From: Nocardioides daphniae
GTDB lineage: Bacteria > Actinomycetota > Actinomycetes > Propionibacteriales > Nocardioidaceae
Direction: 5' to 3'
Length of the DNA: 64,000 nucleotides
Assembly: GCF_004777465.1 (NCBI RefSeq)
Contig: NZ_CP038462.1
Location: forward strand, 620,001 to 684,000
The notes under the pieces are model-generated. The model worked only from the letters and a program-made list of their open reading frames with translations. It did not search any database and was not told the origin of the DNA. Below, piece by piece: positions 52,182 to 59,724 of this stretch. Numbering within the stretch: position 1 is the stretch's first letter; the number at the start of each line of letters is the position of its first letter. The position numbers were made by a program, and so were the translations under genes.

Positions 52182-53384
52182 TCAGAGTCGTTCGATGATC
52201 GTGGCGTTGGCCATGCCGCCCGCCTCGCACATGAGCTGGAGGCCGAAGCGCTGGTCGTTGTCCTCCAGTGCGTGCAGCATGGTGGTCATGAGCCGGGCGC
52301 CCGAGGCGCCGAGCGGGTGGCCCAGCGCGATCGCGCCGCCGCGGGGGTTGACCTTCTCGGGGTCGCCCTTGCAGTCCTTGAGCCAGGCCAGGGGGACCGG
52401 CGCGAACGCCTCGTTGACCTCGACGTGGTCGATGTCGTCGATGGTCAGGCCGGAGCGGGCCAGCACCTTCTCCGTGGCCGGGATCGGGCCGGTGAGCATC
52501 AGCAGCGGGTCGCTGCCGACGACGGCCATGGTGTGGATCCGGGCGCGCGGGCGCAGGCCGAGCTCCTCGGCCTTCGCGCGCGACATGACCAGCAAAACGC
52601 TCGCGCCGTCGGTGATCTGCGAGGAGTTGCCGGCCGTGGTCGACCACGTGACGTGGGGGAAGCGCTCGGAGAGGGCGTCGTCCTCGAAGACGGCCTTGAG
52701 CCCGGCCAGCTTCTCGGCGGTGGTGCCGCGACGGATCGTCTCGTCGGCGGTGACCTCCCCCTGCGGCGTGGTGATCGGCACGATCTCGCGCTCGAAGGCC
52801 CCGGCGTCCTGCGCGGCGGCCGCGCGGGCGTGGGACTGCGCGGCGTACTCGTCGAGCTCGGAGCGGGTGAGGCCCCACTCGGCGGTGACCAGCTCGGAGG
52901 CCACGCCCTGGGAGACGAGCCCGGGGGCGAAGCGCTCGGCGATGCCGGCGCCGTAGGGGTCGGCGCCCATCCGGGCGGAGCCCATCACGACGCGGCTCAT
53001 CGACTCCACACCACCGGCGACGACGATGTCGGCCTCGCCGGAGAGGATCGCCTGCGCGGCGAAGTGCACCGACTGCTGGCTGGAGCCGCACTTGCGGTCG
53101 ATCGTGGCCGGCACGTGGGCGGGGAAGCCCGCTGCGAGCCAGGCCATGCGCCCCGGGGTGGCCGACTGCTCGCCGACCTGCGACACGCAGCCGATGATCA
53201 CGTCGTCGACGGTGCCGGGGTCGACCTGGGGGGAGCGGGCGAGCAGGGCCTGCAGGGTCTGCGACAGCAGGTCGACGGGATGTACGTCGGCCAGGGCGCC
53301 GCCCGCCTTTCCGCGCCCGACGGGCGTACGGACGGCGTCGACGATCACGGCGTCACGGGGGCTGTTTCCTTGCGTGTGGGGCAT
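52182..53384 (-). CDS. acetyl-CoA acyltransferase (thiolase)
   Basis: A 400-residue thiolase with nucleophile Cys99 in DRKCGSSQQSVHFAAQ, the His region GGAIALGHPLGASGARL and the second Cys in LMCEAGGMANATI. It cleaves 3-ketoacyl-CoA with CoA. First gene of the leftward operon; promoter region shared with the acyl-CoA dehydrogenase at 53555. Confidence 0.94.
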   Translation of the reverse strand: MPHTQGNSPRDAVIVDAVRTPVGRGKAGGALADVHPVDLLSQTLQALLARSPQVDPGTVDDVIIGCVSQVGEQSATPGRMAWLAAGFPAHVPATIDRKCGSSQQSVHFAAQAILSGEADIVVAGGVESMSRVVMGSARMGADPYGAGIAERFAPGLVSQGVASELVTAEWGLTRSELDEYAAQSHARAAAAQDAGAFEREIVPITTPQGEVTADETIRRGTTAEKLAGLKAVFEDDALSERFPHVTWSTTAGNSSQITDGASVLLVMSRAKAEELGLRPRARIHTMAVVGSDPLLMLTGPIPATEKVLARSGLTIDDIDHVEVNEAFAPVPLAWLKDCKGDPEKVNPRGGAIALGHPLGASGARLMTTMLHALEDNDQRFGLQLMCEAGGMANATIIERL

Positions 53385-53554
53385 GGCTATTGCTTATCAT
53401 GATTGTCATGACTGTGTCCATGGACAGGTGACATGCGCCACACTGGCCACGCCGACCGGTGGGCAGACCTCGAAGGAACGGCACATCTGCGAATTCCTTG
53501 ACATGGTTTCGATGAGAAATCTAGGATAATGATTACAACCAAGGAGGTGATTCC
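53385..53554. promoter_or_regulatory. divergent promoter region thiolase / acyl-CoA dehydrogenase
   Basis: Holds TTATCATGATTGTCATGA near the thiolase start (TCATGA twice), a perfect 12-bp palindrome TGTCCATGGACA at 53415-53426, and an AT-rich GATAATGATTAC just before AAGGAGG of the acyl-CoA dehydrogenase. One regulator probably controls both operons. Confidence 0.55.
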
Positions 53555-54702
53555 GTGACGGACCAGTACGCGGAGATCCGGCAGCTCGCGGCTCAGGTGG
53601 CCCGAGGGTCTACGAACCCATGGCGGAGTCGCTCGACGTCAACCGCCCCACTGCCCAAGGATGAGCGGCGTCGACTCGGCGACCTCGGCTTCCTGGGGAT
53701 CGCCCACCCGGAGAAGTACGGCGGCTCCGGCGCTCCCCTCGAGGAGGCGCTCGTGGTCATCGAGGAGATCGCGAAGGTCTGCCGGCCGGCAGCCTTCCAG
53801 GTCTTCGAGGCCAACACCGGTCCGGCCCAGGTGATCACCCACCTCGCCTCGGAGGAGCAGCGTGAGCGCTGGCTCCCCGACATCATCAGCGGCGAGAAGA
53901 CCATGGCGGTCGGCATCTCCGAGCCGACGCGGGCTCGGCCGCCACCGACATGCGCACCACCGCCAAGGAGGTCGGCGGCAAGCTCGTGATCAACGGCTCC
54001 AAGCGGTGGATCTCCAACGGTGGTGAGGCCGACCAGTACCTCCTCTACTGCCGCCTCTCCGACGCCCCCGGCGGCAAGGGGATCGGCGCGGTCGTCGTGG
54101 AGAAGGGCACCCCCGGCTTCAGCTTCGGCGCCAGCGAGCGCCTGATGGGCTTCCGTGGCATCCCCTCGGCCGACCTCTACTTCGACAACGTCGAGGTGCC
54201 GCTCGAGGACGTGGTCGTCCCGGCCGGCTCCTTCGGCAAGCTCTTCGGCGTCTTCTCGATCGAGCGCATGGGCAACACGACCATGAGCCTCGCCATCGGT
54301 CAGGCGGCCCTGGACAAGACGCTGCAGTACGTCCAGGAGCGCGAGCAGTTCGGCAAGCCGCTCATCGACTTCCAGTCGATCCAGGTGATGCTCGCCGACA
54401 TGGTGCTGCAGGTCGAGGCCGCGCGCCTCCTGCGCGACCGGGCGGCGGCGTCGGCCACGGAGACCGGGATCCCGGACCCCCTGCAGGTGTCGTTGGCCAA
54501 GTGCACGGCCAACGAGATGGCCAAGCGCGTCACCGACCTGGCGATGCAGATCCACGGCGGCAACGGCTACACCGAGGAGTACGGTCTCGAGCGTCTGCAC
54601 CGCGACGCGCACGGCTGGGCGATCGCGGGCGGCACCCCGACGATGCAGCGCATCCGGATCGTCTCCGAGGTGACCGGCCGCAAGTTCGACCAGCGCCGCT
54701 GA
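53555..54702 (+). CDS. acyl-CoA dehydrogenase (frameshifts)
   Basis: About 383 residues. Main blocks: LGDLGFLGIAHPEKYGGSGA, FEANTGPAQVITHLASEEQR, ISEPDAGS-like FAD site, WISNGGEADQYLLYCRLS, SIERMGNTTMSLAIGQAALD, AMQIHGGNGYTEEYGLERLH. At 53924-53926 one G is missing (GAGCCGACGCG for GAG CCG GAC GCG), splitting the gene. Near the start, 53604-53649 is read in the wrong frame between two compensating indels; the other frame gives REVYEPMAESLDVNR there. GTG start after AAGGAGG. Operon with a second acyl-CoA dehydrogenase, SDR and amidohydrolase. Confidence 0.88.
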
Positions 54703-54746
54703 CCCGTCGCCAGGCGCCGACAGACACATTCGAGAAGGGACTCATC

Positions 54747-55889
54747 GTGGAAGATGGGCAGTTGTTCGACCTCGGTCCGAGGCACCGTGAGGTCCGCGAG
54801 GTCGCGCGGGAGGTGGCCGCGAAGGTCGAGCCCTTCGCCGCCGAGGCCGACGAGGCCGTCACCGTGCACCAGGGCTGCCTCGACGCCCTGCGCGCCAGTG
54901 GCCTGGCGCGCTACGTCGTGCCACGGGCGTACGGCGGCCACGACGAGGTCCTCGACCCGCTGACCATCGCGGTGGTGCGCGAGGCGCTGATGTACTCCTC
55001 CGCCCACCTGGACTCGATGTTCGGGATGCAGGGCGTGGGCAGCTACTCGCTGTCGGTGGGAGGCTCGGAGGAGGTCAAGCAGGAGTGGCTGCCCAAGGTC
55101 GCCGCCCTCGACGCCATCGCCGGCCTCGCCCTGACCGAGCCCGACGTGGGCTCCGACCTGCGTGCGGTCACCACCACGATGGAGGTCGACGGCGACGAGC
55201 TGGTCGTCAACGGCCGCAAGTCGTTCATCACCAACGGCGGCGCCGCCGACTTCTACTGCACGATGGTCCGTGAGGGCGACGGGTGGTCGATGGTGCTGGT
55301 GCCGGCCGACACCCCCGGCCTCACGGTCGAGCGGGGCGCCGACCTGATGGCCCCGCACATCCTCGGTGAGCTCACCTACACCGACGTCCGCGTGCCGGCC
55401 AACCACCGCCTCGGCGTGCCCGGCAAGGCCTTCTCGCTGATGCTGCAGACCCTGGCGGTCTTCCGGATCACCGTGGCGGGCTCCGCCGTCGGGCTGGCCC
55501 AGGCCGCGCTCGACGAGGCTAAGACCCACGCCATGGAGCGTGAGCAGTTCGGCAAGCCGCTGATCGAGCTGGGTGCGGTCTCGCAGAAGCTCGCCCAGTC
55601 GTGGACCGACGTCGAGGCCGCGCGTGCCTTCGTCTACCGGGCCGCGGCGCTGGCGAAGAGCGACCCGTTGGGCCACCTCGACTACTCCTCGATGGCCAAG
55701 GTGCACGCCACCGAGGCCGCGGCCGCCGTCGTCGACCGGTCGCTGCAGACCATGGGGCGCTTCGGCCTCGTACGCGGCTCCAAGATCGAGCGGCTCTACC
55801 GCAACGCCCGACCGCTGCGCGTGTACGAGGGCGCCACCGAGGTGCTGCTCGACTCGCTGGCCCGTCGCCTCGCGAAGGGTGCGCGCTGA
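54747..55889 (+). CDS. acyl-CoA dehydrogenase
   Basis: A 380-residue flavoprotein, intact: LALTEPDVGSDLRAVTTTME for FAD, SFITNGGAADFYCTMVREG, REQFGKPLIELGAVSQKLAQ, RSLQTMGRFGLVRGSKIERL and YEGATEVLLDSLARRLAK. GTG 54747 is supported by AAGGGA 7 bases upstream; the nearby ATG is out of frame. Paired acyl-CoA dehydrogenases often form heteromers in steroid degradation, but here each looks complete. Its stop overlaps the next start by 1 base. Confidence 0.9.
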   Translation: MEDGQLFDLGPRHREVREVAREVAAKVEPFAAEADEAVTVHQGCLDALRASGLARYVVPRAYGGHDEVLDPLTIAVVREALMYSSAHLDSMFGMQGVGSYSLSVGGSEEVKQEWLPKVAALDAIAGLALTEPDVGSDLRAVTTTMEVDGDELVVNGRKSFITNGGAADFYCTMVREGDGWSMVLVPADTPGLTVERGADLMAPHILGELTYTDVRVPANHRLGVPGKAFSLMLQTLAVFRITVAGSAVGLAQAALDEAKTHAMEREQFGKPLIELGAVSQKLAQSWTDVEAARAFVYRAAALAKSDPLGHLDYSSMAKVHATEAAAAVVDRSLQTMGRFGLVRGSKIERLYRNARPLRVYEGATEVLLDSLARRLAKGAR

Positions 55890-56638
55890 TGGACCTCCAG
55901 CTCGAGGGCACCGTCGTCCTGGTGACCGGCGCCAGCCGTGGTCTCGGCGCCGCCATGGCGCTCGCCCTGGCCAAGGAGGGCGCGACTGTGGTCGCCGCCG
56001 CCCGCTCCAAGGACAGCCTGGCCGAGGTCGCCGCACAGGGGGAGGGCCGCATCTCCGCGGTCACCGTCGACATGCGCGACGAGGAGTCGGTCCGGGCCCT
56101 GGTGCCCGAGGTCGTCGCCCGCCACGGCCGCATCGACGGCCTGGTCAACAACGCCGGCATCGCGCCGGCCGGCAAGTTCGCCACCCAGGACCCGGAGGTC
56201 TGGAAGGACGCGATGGCCGTCAACGTCATCGCCCCGATGCTGCTCGCCCAGGCCGCGGGCCAGCACATGATCGAGCAGGGCGCCGGCCGCATCGTCAACA
56301 TCGCGTCGACCACCGGCGTACGCGGCAAGCCCTACCTGGTGCCCTACTCCACCTCCAAGGGGGCGGTCGTGCGCTTCACCGAGGCGCTCGCCGCGGAGTG
56401 GGCCCCGAAGAACGTGCAGGTCAACTGCATCGCCCCCGGTGCCTTCGTCACCGAGGCGCAGAAGGCGGTCACCGAGTCGCCGGAGCTGCACGCCAAGCGC
56501 ATCGCCAAGATCCCGGCCGGCCGGATGGCCGACCCTTCCGAGATCGTCCCGCTGACCTGCCTGCTCGTCTCCCCGCTGTCGTCCTTCACCACCGGCGCCG
56601 TCTTCGTCGTCGACGGTGGCGAGTCCGGCAAGCTCTGA
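55889..56638 (+). CDS. short-chain dehydrogenase/reductase
   Basis: A 249-residue classical SDR: LVTGASRGLGAAMALALAKE, LVNNAGIAPAGKFATQDPEV, NIASTTGVRGKPYLVPYSTS (Ser, Tyr), STSKGAVVRF and NCIAPGAFVTEAQKAV. Probably a 3-hydroxyacyl-CoA or ring-alcohol dehydrogenase. It lacks the mycofactocin-coupled insertion. Starts on the stop of the acyl-CoA dehydrogenase. Confidence 0.9.
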   Translation: MDLQLEGTVVLVTGASRGLGAAMALALAKEGATVVAAARSKDSLAEVAAQGEGRISAVTVDMRDEESVRALVPEVVARHGRIDGLVNNAGIAPAGKFATQDPEVWKDAMAVNVIAPMLLAQAAGQHMIEQGAGRIVNIASTTGVRGKPYLVPYSTSKGAVVRFTEALAAEWAPKNVQVNCIAPGAFVTEAQKAVTESPELHAKRIAKIPAGRMADPSEIVPLTCLLVSPLSSFTTGAVFVVDGGESGKL

Positions 56639-56666
56639 CCCCCTCACCCGTCCTGGGAGGACCCCC

Positions 56667-57466
56667 GTGATCATCGACGCCCACACCCACGTCTGGCCCG
56701 ACAAGATCGCCGAGATCGCCCTCGGCGGCAACCGGGTCGAGGGCCTGGAGGCGCGCGGCGACGGCACCGTCTCCGGGCTCACCCGCGACATGGCGGCCAG
56801 CGGCGTGCAGGTGAGCTGCTGCCTGGCGATCGCCAACGAGGCGCGTCACGTCGACTCGGTCAACCGGTTCGTCGCCGGCCTCGCCGACGACACCCACGTG
56901 CCCTTCGGCACCGTGCACGTCGAGCTCTCGGTCGAGGAGAACCTCGCCAGCCTGGAGCGCCACGGCGTCCGGGCGGTCAAGATCCACCCGCTCTTCCAGA
57001 AGTACGCCCTCGACGACCCGCGGCTGTGGGAGATCTTCGAGGCGTTCGGCAGCGACTACGCGGTGATCACCCACGTGGGGGAGGGCGGCGACGCCTTCAC
57101 CAACTCGCTCTCCAACCCCGGCATGATCAAGGCGATCACGCAGCAGTTCCCCGACCTGCGCCTGATGGCCTGTCATTTCGGCGGCTACAAGATCCTCGAC
57201 GACGCCGAGGAGATGCTCGCCGGAGCCGACGTGGTGCTGGAGACGTCGTGGCCGCCGACGCTGGCCACGCTGCGCCCGAGCGGGTGCGCGACCTGATCCG
57301 CAAGCACGGGGCCGAGCGCATCGTCTTCGGCTCCGACTGGCCGATGACCAGCCCGGCCGAGGAGATCCGCGCCATCGAGGCGCTCGGGCTCACCGACGAC
57401 GAGCTCAAGCTGGTGCTCGGCGGGACCCTGGCCAGCGTGCTGGGCGACCGGCTGCCGCAGCACTGA
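56667..57466 (+). CDS. amidohydrolase-2 family metal-dependent hydrolase (one apparent frameshift)
   Basis: About 266 residues of the ACMSD-like TIM barrel: IIDAHTHVWPDKIAE with the first metal His pair, VRAVKIHPLFQKYALDDPRL, YAVITHVGEGGDAFTNSLSN, MACHFGGYKILDD and IVFGSDWPMTSPAEE with the catalytic Asp. At 57271-57273 one G is missing (ACGCTGCGCCC for ACG CTG GCG CCC). The family decarboxylates or hydrolyses acids and ring systems. GTG start after GGGAGG, 28 bases past the SDR. Confidence 0.86.
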
Positions 57467-57485
57467 CCTCGTACGACGTGGTGGC

Positions 57486-58223
57486 TCAGGCCTGGCCCCA
57501 CACGATGGGGGCCTCCATGACCTCGGGGAACTTCTTCTCCGCGTAGCGCACGTACTGGCGGATGTGCTCGTGCATCGCGGCAGCAGCGGCCGCCGGGTCG
57601 CGCGACTCGATGGCGAGGTAGATCTCGCGGTGCGCGGCGTGGACGGCCTCGCGGCGGTACTCCGGGTACTCGATGCCGATCGCGGAGCCGTCGAGGATGC
57701 CGAGCAGGGCGTCGACCAGGTAGCCGAACATCGCGTTGCCAGAGCCGTGGGCCACGATGTCGTGGAAGCGCTTGTTCTCCTCGAGGAAGATCGCCTGGTT
57801 CTGGAGGTTGGCCTCCATCGTGTCGATGCTCTCCTTGAGCGCCTTCAGGTCGTCGTCGCTCATGCGCTCGGCGCACAGCTGCGACATCATCGGCTCGAGG
57901 CCCAGCCGGGCTTCGGCGATGGTGCGGAAGGGCGCGTCGGAGAACTGCAGCAGCAGGGTCAGCGAGGTCGCCAGGCTGGAGGCGTCCGGCTGCACGACGA
58001 CGGGGCCGCCACCGGGGCCGGGCTTGAGCGTGATGACGCCCTGCAGCTCGAGGAAGCGCAGCGACTCACGCAGCGTGCCGCGGCCGACGTCGTACTTCTC
58101 GAGCATCAGGCGCTCGGGCGGCAGGCGGTCCCCGACCACGTTGCCGCGCTCGTTGATGTCGGCCACGATGCGCTGGGCAACGAGCATGGCGGTCTTCGTG
58201 GGCCGCAGCGGGTTGGCACTCAT
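57486..58223 (-). CDS. GntR-family regulator, FadR/FCD type
   Basis: A 245-residue regulator. N-terminal winged helix: AMLVAQRIVADINERGNVVG, LPPERLMLEKYDVGRGTLRE, LRFLELQGVITLKPGPGGGP. C-terminal FCD domain with likely metal-binding histidines in RFHDIVAHGSGNAMFGYL and AVHAAHREIYLAIESRD. It probably senses an acid or acyl-CoA of the pathway. A word shared with the CoA-transferase promoter lies upstream (58274-58286). Confidence 0.92.
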   Translation of the reverse strand: MSANPLRPTKTAMLVAQRIVADINERGNVVGDRLPPERLMLEKYDVGRGTLRESLRFLELQGVITLKPGPGGGPVVVQPDASSLATSLTLLLQFSDAPFRTIAEARLGLEPMMSQLCAERMSDDDLKALKESIDTMEANLQNQAIFLEENKRFHDIVAHGSGNAMFGYLVDALLGILDGSAIGIEYPEYRREAVHAAHREIYLAIESRDPAAAAAAMHEHIRQYVRYAEKKFPEVMEAPIVWGQA

Positions 58224-58273
58224 CGGGGGAATCTCCCTTGTGGCACGGCTGCCGTCGATGGTCGGAATGGACA

Positions 58274-58286
58274 GATCATATTCATC
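58274..58286. promoter_or_regulatory. possible GntR operator at its own promoter
   Basis: GATCATATTCATC; the reverse strand reads GATGAATATGATC and shares GATGAATATGA with 59658-59668 upstream of the CoA-transferase. It lies about 50 bases before the GntR start. Confidence 0.5.
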
Positions 58287-58319
58287 TTCTGGGCTCCGGG
58301 GCCTCCATATGAACCCGTG

Positions 58320-58355
58320 CCCTGTGCTTTCCCCTGTGCTTTCCCCTGTGCTCTC
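58320..58355. repeat. three tandem 12-bp repeats
   Basis: CCCTGTGCTTTC at 58320-58331 and 58332-58343, then CCCTGTGCTCTC at 58344-58355, between the GntR promoter and the end of the CoA-transferase gene. No spacer, so not a CRISPR array. Confidence 0.85.
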
Positions 58356-58396
58356 CGTCGCACGCCTCCGCCGGCCAGGAAGCGTACGCGGTCACG

Positions 58397-59629
58397 TCAG
58401 CCTCCGCTGACGACGCCGCGCGCGGCGAGGTCGGCGACCTTGTCGGCCGCGATCCCCAGCTCGTCGAGCAGCACCTGCCGGGTGTGCTCGCCGATGGCCG
58501 GGACGCCGTCGTAGGTCGGCCCGTCGTAGTCGTTGACGTGCAGGATCGGGCCCGGCATCAGGGCGGGCCCGAGCACGGTGTGGGCGAGGTCGACCAGGGT
58601 CCGCTCGGAGAAGTGCGGGTCCTCGGTCACGTCCTTGGCGTCGTTGACCGCAGCAGCCACGACCTCGTGCTCGTCGAGGATGGCGAGCGCCTTGTCGCGG
58701 GGGTAGGACTTCACCCAGTCGATGACGATCTGCTGCATCGACTCGTTGTTGGCCATCCGGGCCGTGTTGGTGGCGTAGCGCTCGTCGTCCTTGAGGTCCG
58801 GTCGGCCCATGGCGTCGAAGAGGCGCAGCGCGATCGACTGGTTGGAGGCGGCGATGGAGAGCCAGCCGCCGTCGGCCGCCTCGTAGATGCCGCGCGGGGA
58901 GGCGGCGCCTGAGGCGTTGCCGTGGCGCTGCATGATCTCGCCGCTCGCGGTGTAGTTGAGGACCGCGTCGCCGAGGATGAACATCAGGGGCTCGTAGAGC
59001 GCCACGTCGACCTCGGAGCCGTGGCCCGAGAGCTCGCGGCGGAAGAGCGCCATCGCGGTGCCGAAGGCGGCGGAGATCCCGGCGATGGAGTCGGCGAAAC
59101 CGAAGGGCGGCGCCGTCGGCGGGGTGTCCGGCCAGCCGTTGAGGAAGGCGTAGCCACTGGCCGTCTCGGCGACGGTGCCGAAGCCGGGGCGGGCGCTGTA
59201 GGGGCCGGTCTGGCCGAAGCCGCTGACGCGGGTCATCACCAGGCGCGGCTGCTCGGCGCTGAGGTCGGACCAGCCCATGCCCCAGGCCTCCATGCGACCG
59301 GGGCGGAAGTTCTCGATGACGACGTCGGCGCTGCGGATCAGCTCGCGGGCCACCTCGCGGCCCTCGGTCTGGCGCATGTCGATGCCGACCGAGCGCTTGC
59401 CGGAGTTGAGCCGGGAGAAGCCGATGGCCAGGCCGTTGTGGGCCGGCTGCCACTGCCGGGCGAAGTCGCCGGCGGTGGGGTCCTCGATCTTGACCACGTC
59501 GGCGCCGAAGTCACGCAGCATGCGGCCGGCGGTGGGGGCGGCGTACATGGAGCCGAGCTCGACGACGCGCACTCCCGCGAGCAGGCCTGCGGTGGCCTGG
59601 GTGGATCCCTGGGGTGTCTGGCCAGCCAT
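58397..59629 (-). CDS. CaiB/BaiF-type (class III) CoA-transferase
   Basis: A 410-residue CoA-transferase: GVRVVELGSMYAAPTAGRML, DFGADVVKIEDPTAGDFARQ (the catalytic Asp follows in this type in the WQP/SGKRSVGID region), SGFGQTGPYSARPGFGTVAE and ALYEPLMFILGDAVLNY. ATG 59629 is chosen because AGGAGG stands 8 bases upstream; the frame also opens 8 codons earlier. It moves CoA between acids without ATP. Upstream is a candidate GntR site. The two CaiC-like ligases belong to related metabolism. Confidence 0.9.
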   Translation of the reverse strand: MAGQTPQGSTQATAGLLAGVRVVELGSMYAAPTAGRMLRDFGADVVKIEDPTAGDFARQWQPAHNGLAIGFSRLNSGKRSVGIDMRQTEGREVARELIRSADVVIENFRPGRMEAWGMGWSDLSAEQPRLVMTRVSGFGQTGPYSARPGFGTVAETASGYAFLNGWPDTPPTAPPFGFADSIAGISAAFGTAMALFRRELSGHGSEVDVALYEPLMFILGDAVLNYTASGEIMQRHGNASGAASPRGIYEAADGGWLSIAASNQSIALRLFDAMGRPDLKDDERYATNTARMANNESMQQIVIDWVKSYPRDKALAILDEHEVVAAAVNDAKDVTEDPHFSERTLVDLAHTVLGPALMPGPILHVNDYDGPTYDGVPAIGEHTRQVLLDELGIAADKVADLAARGVVSGG

Positions 59630-59657
59630 CTCGCCGTCCTCCTGACGTCGCACAATC

Positions 59658-59671
59658 GATGAATATGAATC
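59658..59671. promoter_or_regulatory. possible GntR operator before the CoA-transferase
   Basis: GATGAATATGAATC inside CGAT-GAATATGA-ATCG, an inverted CGAT/ATCG. It shares 11 bases with the site before the GntR gene and lies about 30 bases upstream of the CoA-transferase ATG. Confidence 0.5.
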
Positions 59672-59693
59672 GTAGTGTTTTGACTGGAGTGAC

Positions 59694-59724
59694 GCAAGAG
59701 GTCAGACATGCAAGAGGTCAGACA
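59694..59724. repeat. 16-bp tandem duplication at the icmF stop codon
   Basis: GCAAGAGGTCAGACA occurs at 59694-59708 and 59710-59724. The second copy contains the icmF stop codon and the first is the copy just downstream, so the 3' end of the gene was duplicated. Confidence 0.75.

Noticed and set aside
58320..58355. CRISPR-like repeat
   Set aside because: Repeats of 12 bp are directly adjacent without spacers and no cas gene is near.
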